Shown here: positions 52,892 through 62,454 of the stretch, piece by piece
Numbering within the stretch: position 1 is the stretch's first letter
Layout: each line of letters begins with the position of its first letter
Source: Vibrio coralliilyticus
GTDB lineage: Bacteria; Pseudomonadota; Gammaproteobacteria; Enterobacterales; Vibrionaceae
DNA length: 64,000 nt
Direction of reading: 5' to 3'
Assembly (NCBI RefSeq): GCF_024449095.1
Contig: NZ_CP024628.1
Coordinates: 62,001 to 126,000 of the forward strand
Position numbers and translations under genes: made by a program
Notes under the pieces: model-generated
Databases searched by the model: none
What the model was told of the DNA's origin: nothing
The model's input: the letters and a program-made list of their open reading frames with translations, nothing else

Positions 52892-54838
52892 TTATTGTTT
52901 TATCAAAGCTAATTCAGCATCATCATGCAAGATCGTCCAAAAAGCGTGTTTATCGACATCGTAACCAACAATCAACTCACTATCACAATTTGTTCCTGTA
53001 TTGGGTGGAGTATCCAAGTAGGTGTCTTCGTATGGTAAAGTCAACACACAGTCTTTTGATACCATGGGAACCCATTGATTATCTTTATACGTGGCTAAAG
53101 CTACCTTATCAACTGTTTGAGATTGAGGTAAGGCGAACTCTACACTGTACGCAACGGCTTTTTGTTGGTTGATATCCCAATCCTTTGTGGCGTTGCTAGG
53201 CATTGGCTCGGCAGGTTTATCCCAATCATCATGAGTGGTTTTGACTCCTTCTTCGACTTCAATGTCTAAGCGGCCACCATTGGCATCTTGATAGGTCCCT
53301 GTATGGGTTGTCATTCCGGATATAATTAATACATCAGACAGCATGTTTTTGGTAGTGGTATCATCCCAGCTTAGAGTGATGTGCTTTTTCATATCCATGG
53401 AAGTCGGTGGAATTTTAAATTCAGTATTATCAATAATACCTTCTACAGCACGTTCTTTAGCATTAAAATTGGGTGTCCATGGTTCATGATCTTGGTACAA
53501 GTAGTTATGCATTCTTGCCCATAGTGCGCTTGGTGTTTTCGCTCGACTTTGTTCATCCCAACCAATTGCTGTTTCAGCATTAATGACTCTATTGAATAAT
53601 GTATTTTGCCCACCAAGAATACGGGCATGTAGCTGATTTGAGTCAACGCATGGCGTCGTTCTAAAGGAGAAATCATGCCCATCAGGACGAGCATCTCCCG
53701 TCTCCATTTTGGCTTCGATTGTGATGGCATCGACAATTTTTTCGCAGCGGTTTGTTGTGCGATCAAATTTATCCATCAGGATCCAGTCCGGTGTTTGTAG
53801 CTCTTTAGGTCCTTCACTATTGTTTTTAATGGTGTGAGGTGTAACGAAAGCCTCATAGGTTATGCGTTCACCACTTATGGTGTATTGAGGTGCGTTGACA
53901 TCAAAATGTTCTGAAGTGTCATCAAAAGTCCCCATTTTCATTTGGATGATGTTTTGGACAAAATCTCGCTCTCCATAGCGAAAGTTATAGCCTTTATATG
54001 ATGCGTTGCCAGAAATTACTTGGGTGTAAACAGGAATACGATAGTTACCGCCTGTTGGGGTGGAGCCTTTTGTATCGATCAGATATTCAGGTGCATCAAT
54101 TGTTGAACGTTGGTATAAATGTTCATGGCCTTGGTTCCAAATAATGTCGTTTTGGAAGAAGAACTCTCTGATTTCATCCCAGTGCTCTTCAAGTAGCTCT
54201 CCGCGTACATCGTTTTTGTTCCCTTCAACAATCAGCTCCCGAGTTTGGCCATACTTAGCCCCGATAAGACCATCATGGCTATTGATGAAAATATGTTCAA
54301 CATCATCTCGGTGTTCAGCCACTACCTGCTTTATCCATTCATAAGCAAAGGCGAGTTCCCAGTAAGAAATCTGAATCATCAATATATTTTCACGTTTTAC
54401 GTAGTAATTGATCCATTCTTTTTTAGGTTGGTGGACTGCATCTTTGGGAATGAACTCAGACATATAGTCAATCCAATCCACCATGAAACTATACGACTCT
54501 TCGTGGTTACCCATAAGAGGTAAGAACTCAAGCCCTTTTTCTTGGTATTCACGCGCGATGCTAGTCCAGCTTTCAAATTCAGATTGATTGCCTTGATCAA
54601 CTAGATCGCCGACAGCGATCACGACATTTACGCCATTCTCTAGGTGCTTATCCAATACGGCTCTCATAGTATGCTCTGCCACGGTAACACCATCTGCTTG
54701 CGTGTCAGGGAGTATACCCACCTTTAATGTGCTCTCTTGGGTAAGGTTGTGTTCTGATTCTCGTGTATCGTCGTCTGTATCGAAATCACAGCCAGTTAAA
54801 GTATGCGAAATGAGTAAAGCTAATAGGATTTTTTTCAT
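52892..54838 (-). CDS. Metallophosphoesterase lipoprotein
   Basis: A 648-residue lipoprotein (MKKILLALLISHTLTGC, with Asp at +2 suggesting inner-membrane retention by the E. coli rule). The first 330 residues form a calcineurin-like phosphoesterase: GILPDTQ (Asp), VGDLVDQG, MGNHEE, NSHDG and GHEHLYQ supply the metal ligands. The remaining 300 residues are not recognised; they contain several Cys and end in FWTILHDDAELALIKQ. It is divergent from the NagZ-like/NamZ-like lipoprotein genes, hinting at a shared cell-envelope job, but the substrate is unknown. Confidence 0.87.
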   Translation of the reverse strand: MKKILLALLISHTLTGCDFDTDDDTRESEHNLTQESTLKVGILPDTQADGVTVAEHTMRAVLDKHLENGVNVVIAVGDLVDQGNQSEFESWTSIAREYQEKGLEFLPLMGNHEESYSFMVDWIDYMSEFIPKDAVHQPKKEWINYYVKRENILMIQISYWELAFAYEWIKQVVAEHRDDVEHIFINSHDGLIGAKYGQTRELIVEGNKNDVRGELLEEHWDEIREFFFQNDIIWNQGHEHLYQRSTIDAPEYLIDTKGSTPTGGNYRIPVYTQVISGNASYKGYNFRYGERDFVQNIIQMKMGTFDDTSEHFDVNAPQYTISGERITYEAFVTPHTIKNNSEGPKELQTPDWILMDKFDRTTNRCEKIVDAITIEAKMETGDARPDGHDFSFRTTPCVDSNQLHARILGGQNTLFNRVINAETAIGWDEQSRAKTPSALWARMHNYLYQDHEPWTPNFNAKERAVEGIIDNTEFKIPPTSMDMKKHITLSWDDTTTKNMLSDVLIISGMTTHTGTYQDANGGRLDIEVEEGVKTTHDDWDKPAEPMPSNATKDWDINQQKAVAYSVEFALPQSQTVDKVALATYKDNQWVPMVSKDCVLTLPYEDTYLDTPPNTGTNCDSELIVGYDVDKHAFWTILHDDAELALIKQ

Positions 54839-55383
54839 TTTTCATTAACGGTTTATTAAAAAGAGAAAAATCTTATCTAGGAATTATTAAAAAAATATTT
54901 TCTTCTTATTAAGATAACATAATAATAGATAATGATTATTTTTTGTTTTTAGTTTTACTCTATAAATCATGGTGCATGGCATATATCAATATAAATGTTA
55001 TTTTTATTGTGTTTATATATTGTTTGTTAAAGTAAAAACCACTTAAATATAATTTGATAAAAATAATTTCATGTCTTGAGTTTATTGTTGTCTTTATACT
55101 CATTAAATTTTAATCCTTGCATTTAATTAAATATAAATAAATCATAATTAATAAAATTGATATCATAATTGATTGTTTTTGTTTATATAATTAATATTTA
55201 AAAGGGGGCGTTAAAGCAAAAAATGTGATTTTTTTCTCAGAAAAATAAGTGGGTTATACATATCTTTAAAATGGTGGAAAGCAGTGGATTATTTTTCCGT
55301 TGTACTGTCTTATGATTATTTTAATCTAATTTAAACTATCAAATTTACTCCACTTAATATTGATGTTGAAATAAGGAATACCC
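54839..55383. other. Very AT-rich 545-base divergent gap
   Basis: Strongly A+T-rich with many short A and T tracts and no open frame. It must hold promoters for the phosphoesterase (left) and GH3 (right) genes. The composition would suit H-NS binding. No specific operator is recognisable. Confidence 0.6.
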
Positions 55384-57411
55384 ATGAAGAAGGGCTTTAA
55401 AGTCTCTGCACTAGCTACTAGCTGTCTATTGGCATTAGTAGGGTGTAATGACGATACAATGAGCATTGATGAACAAGCAAAAGCTATTACGCAATCAATG
55501 ACTCTTGAAGAAAAAATTGCTCAGAAAATTGTTATGTCTTTTCGTTATTGGTGTGACGATGGCAACGCAGAGTGTACGGATGGCCTGACAGAAATAAATG
55601 ACAGTGTTCGCCATGTCATTGAACACAATAAAGTGGGTGGGGTGATTTTATTTAGCAGTAACCTTGTTGATACAGACCAGACAGCAGAACTCATCTGGAA
55701 TATGCAAGATGCTGTTGAAGATGAGCAGCCGGTTGGCCTGTTCATGACCATAGATCAAGAAGGTGGTAGTGTTGTTCGTCTTCCTCGTGAAGACGCGACC
55801 AACTTACCAGGCAACATGGCACTGGGTTCAGCCTACCTTAACAGCGGTGATTCACAATTGGCGTATGATGCTGGCAAGGTATTAGCAACAGAAATAGGCT
55901 CTGTTGGCTTTAACGTCAATTTTGCCCCTGTGGTTGATGTTCAGTCTAACCCACTTAACCCAGTAATTAATGTTCGATCTTACGGTGAAGACCCAGAAGC
56001 AGTCGGTATTCTTGGTGGCCAGGCGGCACAAGGTATGGCAGCCGCTAATGTTATTGGTGCTTTCAAGCACTTCCCGGGCCACGGTGATACTAAGGATGAC
56101 TCTCATTACGGCCTACCAATTGTTTTTAATACGCTAGAAGAAGCTCATGCTATTGACCTAGCGCCATATAAAACAGCAATTGAGCAAGGTGTAGCACCGG
56201 ACATGATCATGACGGCGCATATCCAATACCCTGCCCTCGATTCTTCATTTATCACCAGCAGCGAGACTGGTAAAGAAATGCTGGTACCGGCAACCCTGTC
56301 TTACAAAATTCAGACTGAGCTGCTACGTGAAGAACTCAATTACCAAGGCCTGACCATTACTGACGCGTTAGACATGGCAGGTATTGCTGATTACTTTGGC
56401 GAAGCTGAAGCGGTTATCAAGACTTTCCAAGCAGGAGTGGATATCGCCTTAATGCCAACTTTGTTCCGCACAACAAGTGGTGAAAATCAGCTTACGGAAC
56501 TGATTGATGAAGTGGTTGAAGCCGTTGAACTTGGTGAACTTTCTGAAGCTGATATCGATCGCTCCGTTGAGCGTATTATCACCAAAAAGCTTGAGCGTAA
56601 TATCCTCAATCATAATGGCGCACAACCACTGACTGATATTCAATCGCAAGCTCAAGAAATCATCGGTAATGATGAGCACCAAGCAATAGAAAAAAATATT
56701 ACTGAAAAGTCAGTCACTTTGATCTCAAACCAAAAATATGGCAGCCCAATGCTACCTCTTGATAAAGATGCTATTGGGAAAGTTCACGTCCTTATGCCTG
56801 CTCCAGAGATCTCGGAAAGTTCTGATGGTTCGAAAGAAAAAGCGCTTGAAGCAGCATTAAAACAATACGGTGTTACTGAAGTAACTACAGGCCAAATTGG
56901 TGGTCGTTTATTAGAAATCGATACGAATTATATCGACAACGCAGACACAGTTATTGTTGGGACGCTTGCTACAAACCCAACTCCAGTTGGTGATCAAGGC
57001 CACTATGCAGGGAAGAATAAAACTGCAACCAATGATAGCCGATCGCTTGTATTTAATGAAGTGAATCCATTCTGTGATGGATGCTTTGATAAAAACGAAA
57101 TTGCTTACAACGCGATGCAATATGCCCATGAGCAAAACAAAAATGTAATTCATCTTACTCTACGAGCTCCTTATGATGTGGTGAACTACGAAGACGTGTC
57201 ACACAGTGCCATCGCTACCTATAATTTCTACGGTACAAATGCAGATGGCGAAGATCTAGGTGCCAATGCAATGGATGCAGCTGCCCGTGTGATTCTGGGT
57301 GATCTCAACCCAGCTGGCAAACTGCCAGTCAACATCTTCGAGCAAAATGAAGATGGTGAAATGGGCGATCTTAAGTACGAAATTGGCCACGGACTTAGCT
57401 ACCCACAATAA
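55384..57411 (+). CDS. GH3 beta-N-acetylglucosaminidase-like lipoprotein (NagZ-type)
   Basis: A 675-residue lipoprotein (lipobox LVGC, then NDD). The GH3 domain contains TIDQEGGSVVRL, NFAPVVDVQSNP, KHFPGHGDTKDDSHYGLP, which carries the His-Asp acid/base dyad typical of NagZ-type enzymes, and TITDALDMAGI with the nucleophile Asp. A second GH3 alpha/beta domain follows (from about residue 430). It should remove terminal GlcNAc from peptidoglycan-like chains. Unlike cytosolic NagZ it is exported and twice as long. The NamZ-like gene follows at 94 bases. Confidence 0.9.
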   Translation: MKKGFKVSALATSCLLALVGCNDDTMSIDEQAKAITQSMTLEEKIAQKIVMSFRYWCDDGNAECTDGLTEINDSVRHVIEHNKVGGVILFSSNLVDTDQTAELIWNMQDAVEDEQPVGLFMTIDQEGGSVVRLPREDATNLPGNMALGSAYLNSGDSQLAYDAGKVLATEIGSVGFNVNFAPVVDVQSNPLNPVINVRSYGEDPEAVGILGGQAAQGMAAANVIGAFKHFPGHGDTKDDSHYGLPIVFNTLEEAHAIDLAPYKTAIEQGVAPDMIMTAHIQYPALDSSFITSSETGKEMLVPATLSYKIQTELLREELNYQGLTITDALDMAGIADYFGEAEAVIKTFQAGVDIALMPTLFRTTSGENQLTELIDEVVEAVELGELSEADIDRSVERIITKKLERNILNHNGAQPLTDIQSQAQEIIGNDEHQAIEKNITEKSVTLISNQKYGSPMLPLDKDAIGKVHVLMPAPEISESSDGSKEKALEAALKQYGVTEVTTGQIGGRLLEIDTNYIDNADTVIVGTLATNPTPVGDQGHYAGKNKTATNDSRSLVFNEVNPFCDGCFDKNEIAYNAMQYAHEQNKNVIHLTLRAPYDVVNYEDVSHSAIATYNFYGTNADGEDLGANAMDAAARVILGDLNPAGKLPVNIFEQNEDGEMGDLKYEIGHGLSYPQ

Positions 57412-57424
57412 CCACTATGCCCTC

Positions 57425-57460
57425 AGCCCTTTCCCTCGCGGGGAAGGGCTTTTTATTGCC
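57425..57460 (+). terminator. Hairpin between GH3 and NamZ-like genes
   Basis: AGCCCTT-CCC pairs with GGG-AAGGGCT around TCGCG, followed by TTTTTATT. It may limit read-through into the next gene, making downstream expression partial or independent. Confidence 0.75.
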
Positions 57461-57505
57461 CTACGTTCCAAATCTGACTATGGAACTTAACTATAAGGAA
57501 ATAAC

Positions 57506-58738
57506 ATGAAACGAATACTCTCCTTAGCTGTATTGACTAGCGTTCTGTTCGTTAGCGGCTGTGATGAAGAGGATGTCAGTGAAAACGCTCAGATTAAAGT
57601 GGGTGTGGATCAAACTGAAGAATACTTACCTTATCTTGAAGGTAAACGGGTAGGTTTGGTGGTTAACCCAACCTCACATACTCAAGATGGTACTCATACC
57701 ATTGATACCATGCTAGCGCATGGAGTTAATGTGACGACTTTATTTGCCCCAGAACACGGTATTCGTGGCGATCATGATGCTGGGGACCATGTCGAAGATG
57801 GCATCGACCCAGATACTGGCCTACCTATCATCTCTTTGCACGGCGATAATAAAAAGCCAACTCCTGAAGATTTAGAAAACGTCGATGTTATGGTATTTGA
57901 CATGCAAGATGTCGGTGTCCGTTTTTATACTTATATCAGTACCATGCAATATGTTATGGAGGCTTCTGCTGAAAATGATCGTCAAGTGCTGATCCTTGAT
58001 CGTCCCAACCCGAATGGGCACTACATCGCAGGCCCTATTATGGAAGAGGAACACTCGTCTTTTGTTGGTATGGCTCCGATTCCTGTTGTTCACGGCCTAA
58101 CTGTGGGTGAACTGGCTCTGATGATTAATGGCGAGCGCTGGATGGCCAACGAAATTCAACTTAACGATGAAGATCTGAAAGTGGTCGAGGTGCCGGAATA
58201 TACTCACAGTACGCCTTACTCACTACCTACGCCACCGTCACCAAACTTGCAAACCGATGAAGCGGTTCAATACTACCCAACCTTGGGATTGTTTGAAGCG
58301 ACCACTATTAGCGTCGGTCGTGGTACCGATACTCCCTTTGAAGTCATTGGTTACCCAGATCCAGATCTGTACATAAACTACGAATTTCAAATTGAGGATG
58401 ATCCTGCAGCTTGGCCACAACAAGGTGAATACGTATGGGGAGAAAGCTACCGTATCGCCCCACCGGAAGACACCAAATTCACCCTAGAGCCATTATATCG
58501 TTGGTACTGGAAAATGCGTGACTTGGGTTACCTGAGTGTTTGTCCTACAGAAGGTGATATTTTAGAGGAACGCTGCATTATCGATCGCCCTGAATGGCTA
58601 GCACAGTTGATTGGTACTACATCTGTATTTGAAGAGCTACATAAAGGCACGCACTATAAAGTTATCGAAGCAAGCTGGGAGCCCGCATTAGACGAATATC
58701 GCGGTATGCGTGAAAAGTACCGTTTATACCCTGAGTAA
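57506..58738 (+). CDS. NamZ-like exo-beta-N-acetylmuramidase lipoprotein (DUF1343, GH171)
   Basis: A 410-residue lipoprotein (VSGC lipobox followed by DEED). DUF1343 signatures are all present: GLVVNPTSH, LFAPEHGIRG, FDMQDVGVRFYTYISTMQYV, LDRPNPNGHYIAGPI, then YYPTLGLFEATTISVGRGTDTPFE. Members of this family (NamZ) release terminal MurNAc from peptidoglycan chains. Next to a GH3 glucosaminidase it makes a sequential GlcNAc/MurNAc trimming pair at the envelope. TAAGGA precedes its ATG. Confidence 0.9.
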   Translation: MKRILSLAVLTSVLFVSGCDEEDVSENAQIKVGVDQTEEYLPYLEGKRVGLVVNPTSHTQDGTHTIDTMLAHGVNVTTLFAPEHGIRGDHDAGDHVEDGIDPDTGLPIISLHGDNKKPTPEDLENVDVMVFDMQDVGVRFYTYISTMQYVMEASAENDRQVLILDRPNPNGHYIAGPIMEEEHSSFVGMAPIPVVHGLTVGELALMINGERWMANEIQLNDEDLKVVEVPEYTHSTPYSLPTPPSPNLQTDEAVQYYPTLGLFEATTISVGRGTDTPFEVIGYPDPDLYINYEFQIEDDPAAWPQQGEYVWGESYRIAPPEDTKFTLEPLYRWYWKMRDLGYLSVCPTEGDILEERCIIDRPEWLAQLIGTTSVFEELHKGTHYKVIEASWEPALDEYRGMREKYRLYPE

Positions 58739-58751
58739 AATAGGTTACCTC

Positions 58752-58780
58752 TGCCGCCTAGTTGACACGATTAGGCGGCA
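58752..58780 (+). other. Hairpin after the NamZ-like gene
   Basis: TGCCGCCTA and TAGGCGGCA form a perfect 9-bp stem around an 11-base loop, 13 bases past the stop, but AATTGAG follows rather than a T-run. Terminator function is uncertain. Confidence 0.6.
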
Positions 58781-58975
58781 AATTGAGATTTCTCACTCCC
58801 ACCTTCACTTACGATTCTTGCCACATCCGCGCAATTACTCAGGTCATAATAAAGTCGAACCATGTTAATCAATGACGGTTATGTCGGGTTAGGCAAAACA
58901 CAAAATCGATATTGAATTAAGCACAGTGATTCTATTTGCACTACTATGGATGAAACCAATAAAGGAGTCTCTGTA

Positions 58976-59401
58976 ATGGAACCTAGAATCAGCATTATTA
59001 CGCTTGGCGTCAGCCAGCTTAAAACCTCGTTTAACTTTTATACGAAGCTTGGTTTTGAATCGGCTCAAACACCGGAAGAAGGCATTGTATTTTTCAAAAC
59101 TCGCGGGACTTGTTTAGCGCTATATCCTCTTGAAGCATTAGCAGATGATGTCTCGCCCGACTTTACCGCAAAACGGGCAGGTTTTAGTGGTATTACGTTG
59201 GCGCATAACACGCGAAGTAAAGATGAAGTGGATGACATTCTACGTGTCGCTGTCGAGGCAGGGGGCAAGCTTGTCAAACCAGCGCAAGACGTATTCTGGG
59301 GAGGATATAGCGGTTACTTCTCCGATCCCGATGGCTATCTATGGGAAGTAGCTTATGGCGACTGTTGGGAGTTTAATGATGATGGCAGTCTCGTTATCTG
59401 A
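58976..59401 (+). CDS. VOC/glyoxalase-family protein
   Basis: A 141-residue vicinal-oxygen-chelate fold protein: ISIITLGVSQLKTSFNFYTKLGF, then GITLAHNTRSKDEVDDIL and GYSGYFSDPDGYLWEVAYGD, typical of the glyoxalase/bleomycin-resistance superfamily. Possible metal residues include the late Glu in WEVAY. Substrate unknown. The ATG at 58976 follows AAAGGAG; the frame opens earlier at 58946 without a site. Single gene. Confidence 0.88.
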   Translation: MEPRISIITLGVSQLKTSFNFYTKLGFESAQTPEEGIVFFKTRGTCLALYPLEALADDVSPDFTAKRAGFSGITLAHNTRSKDEVDDILRVAVEAGGKLVKPAQDVFWGGYSGYFSDPDGYLWEVAYGDCWEFNDDGSLVI

Positions 59402-59882
59402 TGAAAACTCAAGCTCAGAGTTCTGGCTCAGAGCCTTTCATGTAAGCATGTGGGAAAGAACAAGATAGCAGTGGATACAGTACAAGCCGACAGGCTAGTG
59501 GAATTCATGGCTACATTGGGTATGACCACGGTTTGATATAGATTTTATCGATAGGGGGTGACTTGTATCATTGTGCAAGTCGACCCCATAAATTATGTCA
59601 GCTAATGGCCCAGATAGATATGGGGAAGCCGATCAGTTATAGGGTTTTCGGTAACCATTACTTTTCAGCCAGCCCAACAAAAACTCAGGTTCATCAGTCT
59701 GAAACATGGTGACTCCTTGGTTTACCCAAAAGCCGTAAACTTCACTAGGAAGGTTTGCATAAACTGCCATTTCATCTCCGCGTCCACCTGAGCGCATACC
59801 GGCTTGTTCCCTATACGTATAAAGCGTGTTTATCCACATATGAGAATTATATCGATTCGCGAGCTGTTTTGCTTTTTGACTA

Positions 59883-60765
59883 GGGTGTGTTGATCTTTCG
59901 TGAGTATTTTTTGAACAACATGGTAAAGAGTTATAATTTGCTTCGCCAAAAGTAAAACCATAACCAATACCATGCCAAGAACAATGCTAACTGATATTCG
60001 ATGGGAACTGCTACTTCAAATTATGAAAAGTACAGGTCGTATTTACGATAAAACTGAACATCGAATGACATTTGAAGGAATACTTTATCGAATGAGAACA
60101 GGTATTCCTTGGCGAGATCTACCCTCTGAGTTCGGAGAGTGGAGTACCGTTTACAGACGATTTAATCTTTGGTCAAAGAAAGGGGTTTTAGATAAGCTTT
60201 TCAGAAGCTTATCTAGCATGGCTGATTTTGAATGGGTCTTTCTTGACGGCTCTATAGTTCGAGCGCACCAGCATAGTACAGGCGCAGCTACTGAAAGCTC
60301 AGAGCAAATAGGAAAAAGTTGCGGGGGCAACTCAACCAAAATTCACTTAGCTGTGGATAGTGGTGGCTTACCGATTTGCTTTGATTTATCAGAAGGTCAA
60401 CGCCACGATATATTGCATGCCAAAAGCTTAGTTGAACAACTCGATGAAGTTAATACCATCGTTTGTGATAAAGGATATGACAGCGAAGCTTTCCGTACTT
60501 TTGTTAAGGAACATGGCGGAGAAACGGTAATTGCTAAACGCAATTATGGGCAAGATATAGACAAAACCAGTATGGATTGGTGTCTATACAAGTATCGTCA
60601 TCTGGTTGAAAATGCCTTTGCGAGAATTAAGCATTATCGAGCTATTTCAAGTAGATATGACAAGTTAGAAAGGAATTATGCCAGCATGTTATCGCTGGCA
60701 TTCATGTTAATGTGGTTACCGATGTATTGCTGAATACGAAATGTACAGCAAAGATCAACACGCCC
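59883..60765 (+). mobile_element. IS5-family insertion sequence (883 bp)
   Basis: Terminal inverted repeats: GGGTGTGTTGATCTTT at the left end against GGGCGTGTTGATCTTT read inward from the right end (one mismatch in 16). TA flanks both ends (59881-59882 and 60766-60767), a 2-bp duplication as in the IS427 group of IS5. The exact limits are confirmed by the restored GDPD reading frame. One transposase gene inside. Confidence 0.93.
59972..60733 (+). CDS. IS5-family transposase
   Basis: A 253-residue DDE transposase. N-terminal helix region RMRTGIPWRDLPSEFGEWSTV, then VFLDGSIVRAHQHS (first Asp), CDKGYDSEAFR (second Asp) and LVENAFARIKHYRAISSRY (catalytic Glu in the IS5 pattern). It is encoded in a single frame, while many IS427-group elements need a frameshift. 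Intact, so the element may be active. Confidence 0.95.
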   Translation: MPRTMLTDIRWELLLQIMKSTGRIYDKTEHRMTFEGILYRMRTGIPWRDLPSEFGEWSTVYRRFNLWSKKGVLDKLFRSLSSMADFEWVFLDGSIVRAHQHSTGAATESSEQIGKSCGGNSTKIHLAVDSGGLPICFDLSEGQRHDILHAKSLVEQLDEVNTIVCDKGYDSEAFRTFVKEHGGETVIAKRNYGQDIDKTSMDWCLYKYRHLVENAFARIKHYRAISSRYDKLERNYASMLSLAFMLMWLPMYC

Positions 60766-61477
60766 TAAACAAGATCCCCCCATCCATAGTAATTTTTCCA
60801 TCAGGAGCGTGGTAGTTTCTCAGCTGCATAGCAGAAGGGGAATACTCTTGAAGTGAACGTTCTACATCATCCAGATTGACATGGGAATCATAAAGGTTGG
60901 GAAGAAAGTTGGCACTTGTTTCACCAATGATATTGAGCATTTGTGAGGCTGATTGGCGTTGTTCAGGCGTATTCTGATTGATAGTAGCCAAAAGTTGATG
61001 TTCAACACCTTGCTCTCGAGCCATTTCAATCATCTCAGGAAAGTAATTTACGCCAACTTTGTTATCAAGATTTAATAGAATTTTGCCATCAATCGCTTGA
61101 TAGATTTGATTTAAGCTGAGAATTTTCTCATTCGTTACAACTCTATTTTTTCCTAAGTTATCCGTGATAACCAAGTTGCATTCTTTTAACTCAGACCAAA
61201 GCTTTTCTACGACTTCCCCTGTGCATGTTGTAGTACGGTCAAGCGTTTCATCGTGCATACCGACAAACACTCCATCTTTAGTCATTCGAATATCTTGCTC
61301 GATCGCTTCGATGCCTAATTCGATCGCCTTATTTATCGATGTTAAAGAGCCTTCTGCATAGATAGGTGTGCCATCTTTAATCCATAAGCCTCTATGGGCA
61401 ACAATCATGACGTGATCTCGATGACTGTTGGCATCCTCTAGCCGTTCTAGAATTTTTTCTACATGTGTTGACTGCAA

Positions 61478-61854
61478 ACTAAGCCTTGATGCATTGCAGA
61501 AGCTACTGAATATGGATACGAAAATGCTGAGCGACCGCTTGAGTGGCTCTCTCTACATATCTTGGCACATCATAAAATCGAATTGTGATACACCCTCCAG
61601 CCAAATCGCACTTGCGTTATCTTTGGCTTTTTCTAGCTTAGCCCATCAGCTTAGCGCGTTAGTGGTACGAATTACGGAAAACTCTGTTTTTTCGCCCCCT
61701 TAGCTGTTTTTTTTCAACTAAATTGTAGGTATGTGAAATTTTCTCATTGATTTCCCTATCTTGTTAACCATGGCGCAGCAATAAATGCCATGGATAGTTA
61801 GCCAGCCTATGCGAGTAGCGCTGAACATTTGAAGAAGTATGGCTGAGGTTAGAG
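61478..61854. other. Gap between split GDPD gene and DedA operon
   Basis: About 375 bases. The left 75 bases carry the in-frame signal-peptide-like extension of the GDPD gene. The rest shows no gene, terminator or clear operator and must hold the promoter of the DedA operon. Confidence 0.55.
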
Positions 61855-62454
61855 ATGGAGTTAGCAAATCAGATACAGGCATGGTTGTACGCTGGGCATA
61901 CATCAGTCGCAATGCTGTTTGTTGGCATCATCCTGCTTTCTTACTTACTGGAAGATTTAGCCATCGTGACCGCGGCAACGCTCGCAGTACAAGAGTTAAT
62001 GCCAATGAGTATGGCGCTAGCGGCTATCTTCGTTGGGATTGCCACAGGAGATCTTGGCCTCTATCTGATGGGGAAAAGTGCACAACGTGTACGCTTGCTA
62101 CGATATCGAATTTTCCAATATCAACGTGTCCGTCAAGTGAAGAAGAAACTTCACCAGAGTGCGTTTATTACCCTGTTTATTGTTCGTTTCATTCCTGGCC
62201 TGCGCACGGTGGGCTTCACGCTAAGCGGTTTTCTTGATGTGCCTATGATGCGATTTTTTGTCGCGGTAATTGGTGCAACAGGGCTTTGGACTGCTTTGAT
62301 TTTTGGTTCCTTCTACCAGTTAGGCAGTGTGGCCTGGCTGAAAGAGAGTCACGTAAGCTGGGTGCTGATTCCGGCAGGTCTATGCTTAATGTGGATGCTC
62401 AATAAAATTATTACAAAAACATTCTTAAGAGGCTCTTATGACACAGCTCGCTAA
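61855..62454 (+). CDS. DedA-family membrane protein
   Basis: A 199-residue inner-membrane protein with four to five helices. DedA/VTT motifs: LLSYLLEDLAIVTAATLAVQ, FVGIATGDLGLYLMGKSA and FITLFIVRFIPGLRTVGFTLSGFLDVP, the conserved re-entrant R-F-I-PG-R segment. DedA proteins act in lipid scrambling and undecaprenyl-phosphate recycling and affect envelope integrity. Its last 17 bases overlap the start of the ATP-grasp gene, so the two are translationally coupled. The ATG follows AGAG. Confidence 0.9.
   Translation: MELANQIQAWLYAGHTSVAMLFVGIILLSYLLEDLAIVTAATLAVQELMPMSMALAAIFVGIATGDLGLYLMGKSAQRVRLLRYRIFQYQRVRQVKKKLHQSAFITLFIVRFIPGLRTVGFTLSGFLDVPMMRFFVAVIGATGLWTALIFGSFYQLGSVAWLKESHVSWVLIPAGLCLMWMLNKIITKTFLRGSYDTAR

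Larger units (their letters stand above)
59633..61477 (-). pseudogene. Glycerophosphodiester phosphodiesterase gene split by IS5-family element
   Basis: Two minus-strand pieces belong to one GDPD gene. The N-terminal piece (60766-61477) has VAHRGLW, EGSLTSINKAIELGIEAIEQDIRMTKDG and GMHDETLDRTT, the catalytic His and metal-site Glu/Asp motifs. The C-terminal piece (59633-59882) has WINTLYTYREQAGMRSGGRGDE and ends FQTDEPEFLLGWLK. Removing 59883-60765 plus one TA copy restores an unbroken frame (...GGILF-SQKAKQL...). Codons upstream of the TTG at 61477 continue in frame as a signal-peptide-like LKRSLSIFVSIFSSF stretch but without a good start codon; an ATG there is followed at once by TAG. The gene would have hydrolysed glycerophosphodiesters in the periplasm. 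Confidence 0.93.
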
